From the NCBI GenBank assembly GCA_012727835.1, contig JAAYGE010000122.1:1-28792 (forward strand): a stretch of 28,792 nt of DNA, given 5' to 3'. Both the position numbers and the translations under genes were made by a program. This DNA is from Bacillota bacterium. Its GTDB lineage: Bacteria; Bacillota_H; UBA994; UBA5500. The notes below the pieces were generated by a model. It worked only from the letters and a program-made list of their open reading frames with translations. It did not search any database and was not told where the DNA came from. Of this stretch, positions 15,971 to 24,668 are shown piece after piece (within the stretch, counting starts at the first letter, position 1; every line of letters begins with the position of its first letter).

Positions 15971-17089
15971 ATGAGAGTGTTATTAACGTGCGGTGGCACT
16001 GGAGGTCACATTTATCCGGCGGTGGCGATTGCTAAAGCCCTGCAAGCGCAAGACCCGGCGGTAGAGATTCTGTTTGTAGGCGCCGAGTATGGTATGGAGA
16101 AAAAGTTAATACCAAGGGAAGGATTCCGCTTACAGACTATTACCGTTACCGGATTATCCCGCAAGAATCCGCTGGCAGCGGCCCGTAGTTTATGGCAAGC
16201 AGGGGCGGGCCTCATTAAGGCAGCTAGGATTGTTCGTGACTTTAAGCCGGATGTGGCCATCGGTACCGGTGGCTATGTGAGCGGTCCAGCGGTCTTGGCC
16301 GCTTCCCTGATGGGCATACCCACCTTGATTCATGAACAAAACGCTTTCCCGGGACTAACTACACGCATATTGGCCCGTTTTGCCAGCATAGTAGCCGTTA
16401 GTCATGATGCGGCGGTACCCCGTCTCCCTCAGGCCAAACGGATTGTGGTCACCGGCTTGCCCATTCGTCCCGCCTTTTATCAAATCCGACGGGAGGAAGC
16501 GAGGGCAAAATTGGGGTTGCCGGTTGACGCCAGAGTTATCCTCTCGGTAGGGGGGAGTGGGGGGGCTGAAAATATTAACCGTACCGTCTGTGGAGCTGCT
16601 CCCCAATTACTGTCAAATGAAGACATTATCTTGCTACAAGTTACCGGCGACAGGTACCATGATAGTATGATACAAAGGGCTCAGTCCTTGGGGTGGCCCC
16701 ATGCTTGGGACGGAAGGTGGCAGCTCATTCGTTTCATGCAGGACATGCCGGCGGCCTTAGCTGCTGCTGATCTAGTTATTTCCCGCGCCGGTGCCAGCAC
16801 CTTAGAGGAAATAGCAGCCGTTGGTGTGCCCGCCATAGTAGTCCCTTCACCAAACGTTACCGATAATCACCAAGAGCATAATGCACGGGCACTGGCCCAG
16901 CAGGGGGCAGCCGTCGTAATTTTGGACAACCTTCTGACCGAGACGAGCCTACTCTCAAGCGTCAATCGCTTGCTAGAGAATCCAGCCGAACTTAAGACTA
17001 TGGCAAAAGCATCCAAACAAGCGAGTCACCCACGGGCGACGGAGGACTTGGTTGCTTTGGTACGGTCTCTTAAGACAAGCCTTCAGTAA
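15971..17089 (+). CDS. murG: UDP-GlcNAc transferase MurG (lipid II synthase)
   Basis: The 372-residue GT28 protein begins with the glycine-rich loop GGTGGHIYPAVAIA, then GTGGYVSGP, HEQNAFPGLTTR, a second glycine loop GGSGGAENIN, and SRAGASTLEEIAAVGVPAIVVPSP, the UDP-GlcNAc-binding signature. It adds GlcNAc to lipid I on the inner membrane face. ATG 15971 begins 10 bases after the ftsW stop. An 82-base gap with no gene follows; murC and murB often lie here in relatives but are not present. Confidence 0.97.
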   Translation: MRVLLTCGGTGGHIYPAVAIAKALQAQDPAVEILFVGAEYGMEKKLIPREGFRLQTITVTGLSRKNPLAAARSLWQAGAGLIKAARIVRDFKPDVAIGTGGYVSGPAVLAASLMGIPTLIHEQNAFPGLTTRILARFASIVAVSHDAAVPRLPQAKRIVVTGLPIRPAFYQIRREEARAKLGLPVDARVILSVGGSGGAENINRTVCGAAPQLLSNEDIILLQVTGDRYHDSMIQRAQSLGWPHAWDGRWQLIRFMQDMPAALAAADLVISRAGASTLEEIAAVGVPAIVVPSPNVTDNHQEHNARALAQQGAAVVILDNLLTETSLLSSVNRLLENPAELKTMAKASKQASHPRATEDLVALVRSLKTSLQ

Positions 17090-17171
17090 CACAACTTAGC
17101 TTATGGCCATACTATGAAGATATAGAGCCGGTAATAGGGCAACAAGATGAGAGTGGGGTGACCACATAGCA

Positions 17172-18428
17172 ATGGAAAGAATAGTAATTGCAGGGGGAAG
17201 ACCGCTGTCTGGCAAGGTGCGAAGTGGAGGAGCAAAATATTCGGCTTTGCCTATTCTAGGTGCGACGTTACTTACCGAATCACCATGCGTAATTAGAGAA
17301 GTCCCGAACCTTACCGATGTAAAGGTTATGTGTCGTATTTTAGAGGATTTAGGAGCTAAAGTTGAAGTAAATGGCGACGCCATTCGGGTAGAGGCAGCTG
17401 CGTTAACCTCACTAACAGTGCCCGAACATCTCATGCGGGAAATGCGCTCATCGATAATCGTCATGGGAGCCATTTTAACGCGTTTTGGCACAGTTAAAGT
17501 TTCACAGCCGGGCGGGTGCGATATTGGTTCGAGGCCGATTGACTTGCACATCAAAGGATTAAGAGAGTTAGGGGCCGAAATCAGTGAAAAACATGGTTAC
17601 ATTACGGCCACCTGCAAGCGTTTACGTGGGGCGTCTATACACTTAGAATTTCCTAGCGTTGGTGCTACTCAAAACCTAATGATGGCAGCCACCTTGGCCG
17701 AGGGAACTACGGTGATTACCAATGCGGCGAAGGAACCGGAGATCGTTGACCTGCAGAACTTTATCAACTCCCTAGGTGCTAACATAAAAGGGGCAGGCAC
17801 CGATACGATTCGCATCGAGGGCGTAGAAAAGTTGCATGGAACCGATTATACTATTATTCCTGACCGCATTGCGGCCGGTACTTACTTAATAGCTGGCACC
17901 ATAACCGGTGGCCAGGTAACAGTGGAAAATGTAATTCCCGAGCATTTGGAATCTCTATTGGCTAAATTGCGGGAGATGGGGGTGCAGGTGGAAACTACCG
18001 GCGACAGCGTGAGCGTGTGTGTAAATCAGCCCTTAAAGGCTATCGATTCTTTGCGCACCTTACCCTATCCCGGTTTCCCAACGGATCTACAGGCGCCGAT
18101 GATGGCGTTGCTGTGCATTGCCAACGGAACCAGCGTTGTAACGGAGACCGTTTTTGAAAGTCGCTTTAAACATGTCAACGAGTTAAGACGCATGGGGGCG
18201 GATATCAAAGTAAATGAACGCACCGCCATAATTAAGGGGGTGCCGGCCCTCTCCAGCGCCAATGTGGCGGCCACCGATCTGCGGGCTGGGGCGGCCTTGG
18301 TGCTGGCCGGTCTGGCGGCCGATGGCATTACCGTGGTTAGCGATGTACACCATATTTACCGCGGTTACGATAAGCTAGAGGAAAACTTGAAAGCGTTGAA
18401 TGCCCGTATTGAGAGAATCGGTATTTAA
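17172..18428 (+). CDS. murA: UDP-GlcNAc 1-carboxyvinyltransferase MurA with atypical residues
   Basis: The 418-residue product is MurA by overall pattern: GAKYSALPIL, GGCDIGSRPIDLHIKGL with the Cys116 that is the fosfomycin target, VGATQNLMMAA, PDRIAAGTYLIAG, FPTDLQAPMMAL with Asp305, FKHVNELRRMGA, DLRAGAALVLAGL. It transfers enolpyruvyl from PEP to UDP-GlcNAc, the first committed wall step. Two normally conserved residues differ: position 23 is Tyr rather than Asn (after Lys22), and 396 is Tyr rather than Asp before Arg397. FPTDLQxPM resembles the second Firmicute paralogue, MurAB/MurZ, so another MurA may exist elsewhere. ATG 17172 lies 11 bases after GGGGTGA. Confidence 0.95.
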   Translation: MERIVIAGGRPLSGKVRSGGAKYSALPILGATLLTESPCVIREVPNLTDVKVMCRILEDLGAKVEVNGDAIRVEAAALTSLTVPEHLMREMRSSIIVMGAILTRFGTVKVSQPGGCDIGSRPIDLHIKGLRELGAEISEKHGYITATCKRLRGASIHLEFPSVGATQNLMMAATLAEGTTVITNAAKEPEIVDLQNFINSLGANIKGAGTDTIRIEGVEKLHGTDYTIIPDRIAAGTYLIAGTITGGQVTVENVIPEHLESLLAKLREMGVQVETTGDSVSVCVNQPLKAIDSLRTLPYPGFPTDLQAPMMALLCIANGTSVVTETVFESRFKHVNELRRMGADIKVNERTAIIKGVPALSSANVAATDLRAGAALVLAGLAADGITVVSDVHHIYRGYDKLEENLKALNARIERIGI

Positions 18429-18458
18429 CTAGCAAAGTAAATGGGGAGGCAACGCCTT

Positions 18459-19184
18459 ATGCCAGCTAAGAAAAAAGTTAGATTAGCTTTCTTGTTGCTT
18501 CTCCTCCTTCTTTTTTGCTGGCAGCTGGTACAAGCACCCTGGTTTCTAGCGGTGCGGGAGGTGGAGGTAAGAAATATTTCCACCCTCAGCCCCTGGGAAG
18601 TGGAGCAGATTGCTGGCATTTATCGGGGGACAAGCCTGCTTAAGATTGATACCCGGGAGGTACAACGACGCCTGGAAGCCGATGAGCGTATTTTGCAAGC
18701 CGAAGTTAAACGCCACTGGCCCCATAGGATAATTATCACTATCCAAGAAAATGTGGGTTTTGCCGCAGTCCCCTATTTCAACGACTGGCTAGAGGTCAAT
18801 CAAGAAGGCAGAATACTCTCAGTAACTAAGCATTTTTCGGCCCTTAATCTGCCCATAGTAACCGGCCTCGACATGTCGGTGGTAAAAGTAGGGGATTCGC
18901 TCAGCGATCACACTAGATGGCAAGTGGCCACCGAATGTTTAAATCAGCTGCCCGCCTCTTTGTTGGGGCAAATTTCTGAGATCAATGTGAGCGACCCCAG
19001 CAACATAGTTCTTTATTCTCGCGATCCGTTACGAATTATGATCGGTGACAGCAACAACTTAGCTAAGAAATTCGGAGCTTTAACAGGTATGCTGGACCGA
19101 GTACGGGAAGCTCATAAGGAGGAGTTAGCCAACGGACAACTTGATGTCAGTAGTGGGAGAGCTGTATTTATTAAAGGACCTTAG
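18459..19184 (+). CDS. ftsQ: Cell division protein FtsQ/DivIB
   Basis: The 241-residue product is a bitopic membrane protein: a short basic N-terminus, one Leu-rich transmembrane helix (~8-25), then a POTRA domain (VREVEVRNISTLSPWEVEQIAG...LLKIDTREVQRRLEADERI...VKRHWPHRIIITIQE) and a beta domain. The HWPHRIIITIQE pattern matches the xxWPxxlxIxVxE signature of the family. DivIB/FtsQ is part of the FtsL-DivIC-DivIB complex that licenses septal synthesis. ATG 18459 lies 9 bases after GGGGAGG; ATG 18441 has that site inside its own coding region. Position after murA is standard in Firmicutes. Confidence 0.92.
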   Translation: MPAKKKVRLAFLLLLLLLFCWQLVQAPWFLAVREVEVRNISTLSPWEVEQIAGIYRGTSLLKIDTREVQRRLEADERILQAEVKRHWPHRIIITIQENVGFAAVPYFNDWLEVNQEGRILSVTKHFSALNLPIVTGLDMSVVKVGDSLSDHTRWQVATECLNQLPASLLGQISEINVSDPSNIVLYSRDPLRIMIGDSNNLAKKFGALTGMLDRVREAHKEELANGQLDVSSGRAVFIKGP

Positions 19185-19196
19185 AAAAGGGGTTCG

Positions 19197-19922
19197 ATGG
19201 ATGTGAAAAATAGAACACAAATTACTTTATCCATAGTTGCGTTGTTTTTAGGTCTCTTGATTGCTATACAGCTGCGCTCAGCCAACGAGGTCTATAGTGC
19301 GGTGCCTGATCTGCGGGTGACGGAAATGCGCGCGGTGCTTATGGAGACCATCACGCAGAATCAGTTATTAACCCGGGAGTTGGAGGAGACAAGGGATAAA
19401 CTCCGTCAATTTGAAGAAACGGCAATGCAAGGCGAAGGGATATTGCAGCTAATAAAAGATGAACTGAGAAATGCTAGGATGTTGGCTGGTTTGGTGGATG
19501 TGCAAGGAGAAGGGCTCATTATCACTCTTACTGATAGTCAAGCTGCTAGTCTACCCGGAGACAACCCTAATGTGTATTTAGTTCATGATGAGGACTTATT
19601 GAAATTGGTTAACGTTCTCTCGGCGGCAGGCGCAGAAGCTATCTCAGTGAACGACCAGCGCCTTTTGGCCACTTCGGAAATTCATTGCGCCGGTCCTACT
19701 ATTTCTATTAATAATGTGCGAGTGGGGGCTCCCTTCGTTATCAAGGCTATTGGTAACCCGGAGACCATGGAAAGTGCCTTGCGGATGCGAGATGGAATAA
19801 TAGATACTTTAAACTTCTATGGCATCGGCGTACAAGTAAAGCGCGAAGCTAATCTGGTGGTCCCCGCTTACAAACGACCCCTTCGCTTTGACTACGCTCG
19901 GCCGGTAACGGGGGGACAGTAA
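19197..19922 (+). CDS. DUF881 family protein (YlxW/YlxX-like)
   Basis: The 241-residue product has an N-terminal membrane helix (~8-26), a short coiled coil (MRAVLMETITQNQLLTRELE...), then the DUF881 domain with GEGLIITLTDS, VHDEDLLKLVNVLSAAGAEAISVNDQRL, and INNVRVGAPFVIKAIGNPE. Bacillus has two such genes (ylxX, ylxW) between divIB and sbp, and here there is one. The biochemical role is unknown; it is probably an extracytoplasmic membrane-anchored protein. ATG 19197 follows AAAAGGGG. Its stop is 2 bases before sbp. Confidence 0.9.
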   Translation: MDVKNRTQITLSIVALFLGLLIAIQLRSANEVYSAVPDLRVTEMRAVLMETITQNQLLTRELEETRDKLRQFEETAMQGEGILQLIKDELRNARMLAGLVDVQGEGLIITLTDSQAASLPGDNPNVYLVHDEDLLKLVNVLSAAGAEAISVNDQRLLATSEIHCAGPTISINNVRVGAPFVIKAIGNPETMESALRMRDGIIDTLNFYGIGVQVKREANLVVPAYKRPLRFDYARPVTGGQ

Positions 19923-19924
19923 AT

Positions 19925-20272
19925 ATGTTATTGCCTATTATCGCATTGGTCTTAGGTGTTATTCTGGGGCAATTGACGTCTATAAACATACCACCGGCCC
20001 TATCTCCTTATATGTCGGTAGCCCTTTTAGCCGCTTTAGATTCCGTATTAGGTGGAGTGCGGGCCACCTTAGAAAACAAGTTCGATGACTTGATTTTTTT
20101 CTCTGGTCTACTTAGTAATGCCCTCTTAGCTGGTGCCTTGGCCTTCTTAGGTGACCAGCTAGGGGTTAATCTCTACATGGCGGCCATTTTTGCTTTTGGC
20201 GTGCGCCTCTTTCAAAATTTAGCTTTGATAAGACGTCTGCTTATAGATAAGTGGTATAGGCAGAGAAAATAA
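19925..20272 (+). CDS. sbp: Small basic protein Sbp (DUF1290)
   Basis: The 115-residue protein has three or four hydrophobic segments and the DUF1290 marks LGVILGQLTSINIP, YMSVALLAALDSVLGGVRA and FGVRLFQNLALIRR. It belongs to the small basic protein family located between DUF881 genes and ftsA in most Gram-positive clusters. The function is unknown. ATG 19925 begins 2 bases after the previous stop, with GGGGGGACAG upstream. A 167-base gap with a likely promoter follows it. Confidence 0.93.
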   Translation: MLLPIIALVLGVILGQLTSINIPPALSPYMSVALLAALDSVLGGVRATLENKFDDLIFFSGLLSNALLAGALAFLGDQLGVNLYMAAIFAFGVRLFQNLALIRRLLIDKWYRQRK

Positions 20273-20323
20273 TAACTAGTTTCCTTGGACGCCGGGTTTT
20301 TATAAGAATTCTGTAAGATAGTA

Positions 20324-20350
20324 ACAGGAACATGGCGATGTATGTGGAAT
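20324..20350 (+). promoter_or_regulatory. Candidate sigma-H promoter of ftsA-ftsZ
   Basis: ACAGGAACA at 20324-20332 matches the -35 consensus RnAGGAwWW at all but one base. After exactly 11 bases GTGGAAT at 20344-20350 matches the -10 RnnGAAT fully. The site lies 90 bases before the ftsA start. In B. subtilis ftsAZ has a known sigma-H promoter that boosts FtsZ at the onset of sporulation, so the placement makes sense. Found by eye. Confidence 0.7.
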
Positions 20351-20439
20351 TATATAGGTAGGTGTTAGCTTTTTAGACCGGGTGAAAGATCGCCTAACCT
20401 TGGGTGAACTACTAAATAGCCCGGATGGGAGGTGGGACG

Positions 20440-21657
20440 GTGGCTAGAAGGGATATAATTGCAGGTCTAGATATTGGGACCTCCGCCGTTAGATGTGCAA
20501 TCTGTGAAGTAGATCATAGAGGCAATTGGAACATAATTGGTTTAGGTAGTTGTCGCTCCGAGGGTATAAAAAAAGGAGCGGTTGTTGATATTGAAAGCAC
20601 TGTTGGCTGTATTCTGCAGGCGGTGGAGACAGCGCAGCGCATGGCAGGGGTGACCATAGATTCGGTATATGTGGGCGTGCCTAACACCCACGCCTCTTTA
20701 ATGGTCACCCGCGGGATAGTAGCCGTTTCCAGCGAGGACAAAGAGATCACCGAGGAGGATGTGGAAAGGGTACTACAAGCTGCTCGCGTGATCAATTTGC
20801 CGCCTAACAGGCAGATCATTGATATCATCCCCCGCCAGTACATAATTGACGGCTATGAAGGGATTCGTTCTCCTACGGGCATGGCCGGTATCCGTTTAGA
20901 AGTTGAGGCCCTATTAGTCACAGGGGCGATTACTTCTATTCAAAACCTGGTCCGTTGCGTGGAGAGGGCAGGCTTAGAAGTCGAGTCCCTCGTTTTAAAT
21001 GCCATGGCTATGGGTGAGCTACTGTTATCCCATGATGAAAAGGAATTAGGCGCCGTATTGGCCGATCTGGGGGGCGGAACCTGCGAGATCGCCTATTTCA
21101 GTAACGGAGTCCTACAATCCATTGGCGCGATTCCCCTAGGCGGAGATCATATCACCAGCGATATCGCTTTCGGTTTGCGTACCAGTTTAGGGGTTGCTGA
21201 AAAAGCTAAGATCGAGCATGGAACACTACTCCGGGTGCCGGAGGATAGGACCTTCACCATTCCGGATGTGGGCGGTGAGAAAACGCGGGATGTATCCGTA
21301 CGTCAACTTAGCACCATAATCGAGGCCCGGGTACATGAAATGCTGAGCTTCATAGCGGAAGAATTACCTAAGTTAGATGTGCCCGAAGCCATACCGGCGG
21401 GAGGGGTGCTTGCTGGCGGTGTGGCTGCCACCGAAGGGCTGGTGCCCTATTTGCAATCGATGCTGGACTGCTGCGTGCGCTTGGCACAAGATGGAATGGG
21501 TGGCGAAGATACATCTTACGCGACGGCCGTCGGCTTAGTAATGCATGCGCTTAAACGCCCGGCTAATAGCGATGCGGGGCGTACGGTACGTCGCGAGCGT
21601 AAGTCGGGTAGCCTGTTTGCACGAGTAGTCGATTGGTTGCGGGATATGTGGGAGTAG
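20440..21657 (+). CDS. ftsA: Cell division protein FtsA
   Basis: The 405-residue actin-fold ATPase has the phosphate-1 motif [13 protein letters not shown] at the start, the 1C subdomain ([16 protein letters not shown]...), [15 protein letters not shown] as phosphate-2, and [14 protein letters not shown] as adenosine motif. The end is an amphipathic membrane-targeting helix ([15 protein letters not shown]). It tethers FtsZ filaments to the membrane and recruits later division proteins. GTG 20440 is preferred because GGGAGGTG lies 5 bases before it; ATG 20425 would place that site inside the gene. ftsZ begins 23 bases downstream. Confidence 0.96.
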   Translation: MARRDIIAGLDIGTSAVRCAICEVDHRGNWNIIGLGSCRSEGIKKGAVVDIESTVGCILQAVETAQRMAGVTIDSVYVGVPNTHASLMVTRGIVAVSSEDKEITEEDVERVLQAARVINLPPNRQIIDIIPRQYIIDGYEGIRSPTGMAGIRLEVEALLVTGAITSIQNLVRCVERAGLEVESLVLNAMAMGELLLSHDEKELGAVLADLGGGTCEIAYFSNGVLQSIGAIPLGGDHITSDIAFGLRTSLGVAEKAKIEHGTLLRVPEDRTFTIPDVGGEKTRDVSVRQLSTIIEARVHEMLSFIAEELPKLDVPEAIPAGGVLAGGVAATEGLVPYLQSMLDCCVRLAQDGMGGEDTSYATAVGLVMHALKRPANSDAGRTVRRERKSGSLFARVVDWLRDMWE

Positions 21658-21680
21658 GTCAAGCAGAGGGAGGCAGGAAG

Positions 21681-22733
21681 ATGCTAGAACTAGATTTAGA
21701 GATGGAACAATATGCACGAATTAAAGTCGTTGGTGTTGGAGGTGGCGGTGGTAACGCGGTCAACTGTATGATTGAATCCGGCTTACAGGGAGTAGAGTTT
21801 ATTGCCATTAACACTGACGCCCAGGCCCTATCTCGCTCCTTGGCTCCCCACAAGATCCAGATCGGGGAAAAGTTGACCCGGGGTTTGGGAGCGGGAGCAA
21901 ATCCGGAAATAGGCATGAAGGCCGCTGAGGAAAACCGGGAGCAGATACAGCAGGCCTTGCAGGGCGCCGACATGGTTTTTGTAACTGCCGGTATGGGGGG
22001 TGGTACGGGCACGGGGGCAGCGCCGATTGTGGCCGCCTGTGCTAAGGAACAGGGCGCTTTGACGGTAGGCGTAGTTACCAAACCTTTTAGTTTTGAACAG
22101 CGGCAACGGATGCTAAGAGCAGAGAAAGGCATCGAGATATTGCGGGAATCGGTGGATACAATCATCACTATCCCCAACGATCGTTTGCTGCAAGTAGTGG
22201 ACAAGAATACCCCTATTTTACAAGCCTTCAAGGTGGCTGATGACGTTCTCCGGCAAGGTGTGCAAGGTATTTCCGATTTGATTGCCGTTCCCGGTTTAAT
22301 TAACCTGGATTTTGCCGACGTGAAAGCCATCATGAAGGATACCGGGTCGGCCCTGATGGGTATCGGACAGGCCACCGGGGAAAATAGAGCCGTGGAAGCT
22401 GCTAAGCAAGCCATATCTAGCCCGCTATTGGAAACTTCAATAGAAGGAGCCAAAGGGCTGCTATTGAGTGTGACCGGTGGTTCTAATTTAAGCTTGCACG
22501 AAGTTAATAAAGCGGCCGAGATGATTTCACAAGTGGTGGATGCCGACGCCAACTTCATCTTTGGTGCGGTAATCGACGAGAGCATGCAGGAGGATATTCG
22601 CATTACGGTTATAGCTACCGGTTTTGACTCCCCATCTCGCGATAAGGTGTTCGATGATATGGAGATTAAACCGCTGTATAACCATGGTGATGATTTGGAT
22701 ATACCTGCTTTTATGCGACGTAAACGATATTAA
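21681..22733 (+). CDS. ftsZ: Cell division protein FtsZ
   Basis: The 350-residue tubulin-like GTPase has [23 protein letters not shown], the tubulin signature [23 protein letters not shown] and the C-terminal peptide [13 protein letters not shown] that binds FtsA and other tethers. It polymerises into the Z-ring at mid-cell, or at polar sites during sporulation. ATG 21681 follows GAGGGAGG. The linker before the C-terminal peptide is short (roughly 20-25 residues). A strong terminator follows, closing the dcw transcript. Confidence 0.98.
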   Translation: MLELDLEMEQYARIKVVGVGGGGGNAVNCMIESGLQGVEFIAINTDAQALSRSLAPHKIQIGEKLTRGLGAGANPEIGMKAAEENREQIQQALQGADMVFVTAGMGGGTGTGAAPIVAACAKEQGALTVGVVTKPFSFEQRQRMLRAEKGIEILRESVDTIITIPNDRLLQVVDKNTPILQAFKVADDVLRQGVQGISDLIAVPGLINLDFADVKAIMKDTGSALMGIGQATGENRAVEAAKQAISSPLLETSIEGAKGLLLSVTGGSNLSLHEVNKAAEMISQVVDADANFIFGAVIDESMQEDIRITVIATGFDSPSRDKVFDDMEIKPLYNHGDDLDIPAFMRRKRY

Positions 22734-22761
22734 TACAATTTCCTTGTATAGCTTAATAAGA

Positions 22762-22806
22762 AACCTGTTTACAAAGGCCTAGTGAGCCAAGTAAACGGGT
22801 TTTTTT
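22762..22806 (+). terminator. Rho-independent terminator after ftsZ
   Basis: AACCTGTTTAC at 22762-22772 pairs with GTAAACGGGTT at 22791-22801 (11 pairs, one U-G) across an 18-base loop, followed by a run of T. It separates the dcw cluster from the spoIIG block. Confidence 0.88.
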
Positions 22807-22822
22807 GTTGGTCTAATATCAA

Positions 22823-22830
22823 TTTCGACG
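22823..22830 (-). promoter_or_regulatory. Spo0A-box-like site upstream of spoIIGA
   Basis: The reverse complement reads CGTCGAAA, one mismatch from the 0A-box core TGTCGAA. It lies 7 bases before the -35 at 22838, as expected for activation of spoIIG by phosphorylated Spo0A. A second, poorer CGAA occurs near 22851-22854. Confidence 0.5.
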
Positions 22831-22837
22831 GCACACA

Positions 22838-22871
22838 GTGACATTTTCTGCGAACATGCACTCCTTTAATA
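22838..22871 (+). promoter_or_regulatory. Candidate spoIIG promoter with long 22-bp spacer
   Basis: GTGACA at 22838-22843 (5 of 6 to TTGACA) and TTAATA at 22866-22871 are separated by 22 bases. The B. subtilis spoIIG promoter is known for this same over-long spacing, which makes sigma-A RNA polymerase depend on Spo0A. The pattern lies directly before spoIIGA, with AAAGGAGG immediately downstream. Confidence 0.55.
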
Positions 22872-22893
22872 GTAACAAAGGAGGCTTGTTTTT

Positions 22894-23802
22894 ATGGCAG
22901 TCTACGTGGATCTCCTCTTGCTGGTGAACTTCTCCCTCAATGCCTGGGCCCTCTGGGTCACTTCTCTGGTAACCGGCATGCGACGACGTAAAGCTGCTTT
23001 GTCATTGGCCAGCCTTTGTGGTGCCATCTATGCCTTCGGGGTCTTGACCCCTTGGGCGGCCATTTTTGTCCATCCGGTAAGTAAACTGTTGCTCGCCATC
23101 CTTATGGTATATCTAACCTTTAGACCGCGATTGCCTGGAAAAATGCTCACTCTTGTGGCTTGGTTCTTGCTAATCAGTTGCATAACCGCCGGCATGATAT
23201 TGGGCCTCTATACCTTGTTATTGGACAGGGAAGTTCAGGGGACCATGCTAGCTTGGGGTGATTTGCCCTTGTGGGTGGTGGGGCTAGCATTGCTGGTTCT
23301 CTATGGGACGGGAGGACGCTTTTTAGGAAACTTGGAGAACCGTTTAGTGCATGTGGCTAATAGCGCCCACCTGCGGGCCTACTTAGAGGAGATGGAAATT
23401 GAACTCGAGGCTTTAGTGGATTCAGGCAATCAGCTGGTAGAACCCCTCAGCGGGCGGCCGGTGATCGTTGTAGCCCTGGATGCGGTAAGCGACATGTTGC
23501 CTCCCGAAATCGTTGCCCTCAGTCGTTCCGATTCCATCTGGGAAGCTAAGTTGGACGAGTTGGCTACCACTAACCTGGTGCAGCGTCTTCATTTTGTACC
23601 CTTTCATGCCGTAGGCAATGAGCGGGGTGTACTGTTAGGGGTCCGAGTAGACTATGTGGAAGTCACCTGTAACGGGAGAATGCAAAGGACCAAAGGGATT
23701 ACGTTGGCCATCAGTCCTGTGAGCTTAAGTGAGGACAATAATTACCAGGCACTTGTCCCCTTGCGACTGTTGCCCACGAAGGCAGCCGAAAGGGGCGCTT
23801 GA
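22894..23802 (+). CDS. spoIIGA: Sporulation sigma-E factor-processing peptidase SpoIIGA
   Basis: The 302-residue product has an N-terminal domain of about five membrane helices (1-140) and a cytoplasmic aspartic protease domain with [17 protein letters not shown]; Asp176 of DSG is the expected catalytic residue. It cuts the pro-sequence from SigE in the mother cell after SpoIIR signals from the forespore. Both partners are encoded in this window (sigE immediately after, spoIIR at 25481). ATG 22894 lies about 10 bases after AAAGGAGG. Length is close to the Bacillus protein (309). Confidence 0.95.
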   Translation: MAVYVDLLLLVNFSLNAWALWVTSLVTGMRRRKAALSLASLCGAIYAFGVLTPWAAIFVHPVSKLLLAILMVYLTFRPRLPGKMLTLVAWFLLISCITAGMILGLYTLLLDREVQGTMLAWGDLPLWVVGLALLVLYGTGGRFLGNLENRLVHVANSAHLRAYLEEMEIELEALVDSGNQLVEPLSGRPVIVVALDAVSDMLPPEIVALSRSDSIWEAKLDELATTNLVQRLHFVPFHAVGNERGVLLGVRVDYVEVTCNGRMQRTKGITLAISPVSLSEDNNYQALVPLRLLPTKAAERGA

Positions 23803-23831
23803 ACTTCCAGGAGGTGAAGGAAATTAGAAGC

Positions 23832-24563
23832 ATGCTTCTCCGTTTCAAGCTGAAACTGCGTATCTGGCTTTACCAATGCTTGCTACTTTTGGGTGTGGAT
23901 GTGCAGCGGCGGGCTATCTACTTTATTGGTAGTTCCGAAGCTTTGCCGCCACCCCTTAGCGCCGACGAAGAGCGATATTTGCTTAAGCAACTGGGCAGCG
24001 GCGATGATGCCGCCGTTAAGAGTGTTCTCATTGAGCGCAACTTGCGCTTGGTCGTTTATATAGCTCGTAAGTTTGAAAATACGGGTATCCCCATTGAAGA
24101 CTTATCTTCCATTGGTTCTATTGGTCTAATTAAAGCAGTTAACACCTTTAATCCAGAGCGCAACATCAAACTGGCCACCTATGCGTCCCGTTGTATTGAA
24201 AATGAAATCCTGATGTTTCTCCGTCGCAATCAAAGACATCGGGCCGAGGTATCCCTTGACGAACCACTGAATATTGACTGGGATGGCAATGAACTATTGT
24301 TATCCGATGTGATTGCCCATGAAGGCTGTGAGGTACACAAGGAGATTGAGGCGGAGGTGGATAAACAGCTACTCCGCTGCGCCCTAAGCCGGCTCAGTGA
24401 GCGGGAAAGAACCATCATGGAACTCCGCTTTGGCCTACGGGATGGGAGACAGTCAACACAAAAGGAAGTGGCCGATCTGTTAGGCATTTCTCAGTCCTAT
24501 ATTTCGCGCTTGGAGAAGCGCATTATCAAGCGCTTAAGACGAGAGTTTAAGAAGATGGAATAG
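23832..24563 (+). CDS. sigE: RNA polymerase sporulation sigma factor SigE (pro-sigma-E)
   Basis: The 243-residue sigma-70 family factor has region 2 ([51 protein letters not shown]) and a region 4 helix-turn-helix ([22 protein letters not shown]). The N-terminus [12 protein letters not shown]...[15 protein letters not shown] is the hydrophobic pro-sequence and the Tyr/Phe-Ile-Gly cleavage region recognised by SpoIIGA. ATG 23832 is chosen by comparison with Bacillus pro-SigE; the GGAGGTGA at 23810-23817 is rather far (14 bases), and TTG 23799 overlapping spoIIGA would add 11 residues. SigE directs early mother-cell transcription, plausibly including the island at the left end of this window. 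Confidence 0.96.
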   Translation: MLLRFKLKLRIWLYQCLLLLGVDVQRRAIYFIGSSEALPPPLSADEERYLLKQLGSGDDAAVKSVLIERNLRLVVYIARKFENTGIPIEDLSSIGSIGLIKAVNTFNPERNIKLATYASRCIENEILMFLRRNQRHRAEVSLDEPLNIDWDGNELLLSDVIAHEGCEVHKEIEAEVDKQLLRCALSRLSERERTIMELRFGLRDGRQSTQKEVADLLGISQSYISRLEKRIIKRLRREFKKME

Positions 24564-24604
24564 AAATATTTGCCATATCCTGCTCCACCCCGCTTGGTTG
24601 TCAG

Positions 24605-24634
24605 GTATATTCGACTACCCGCCAGGTCATAATG
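24605..24634 (+). promoter_or_regulatory. Candidate sigma-F promoter of sigG
   Basis: GTATA at 24605-24609 matches the sigma-F -35 GYWTA. After exactly 15 bases GGTCATAATG at 24625-24634 matches the -10 GGnrAnAnTR at all but one defined base. It lies 35 bases before the sigG start. Bacillus sigG (spoIIIG) is known to be transcribed by sigma-F in the forespore. Confidence 0.7.
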
Positions 24635-24668
24635 CAAAATAGCAGAAGACAGCGGGGAGGCTAGAGCC

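Noticed and set aside
21659..22603. Long open frame of 314 codons on the minus strand opposite ftsZ
   Set aside because: It mirrors the codon pattern of ftsZ, has low-complexity Ser/Pro/Ala composition, no ribosome binding site and no family likeness. It is a shadow of the real gene.
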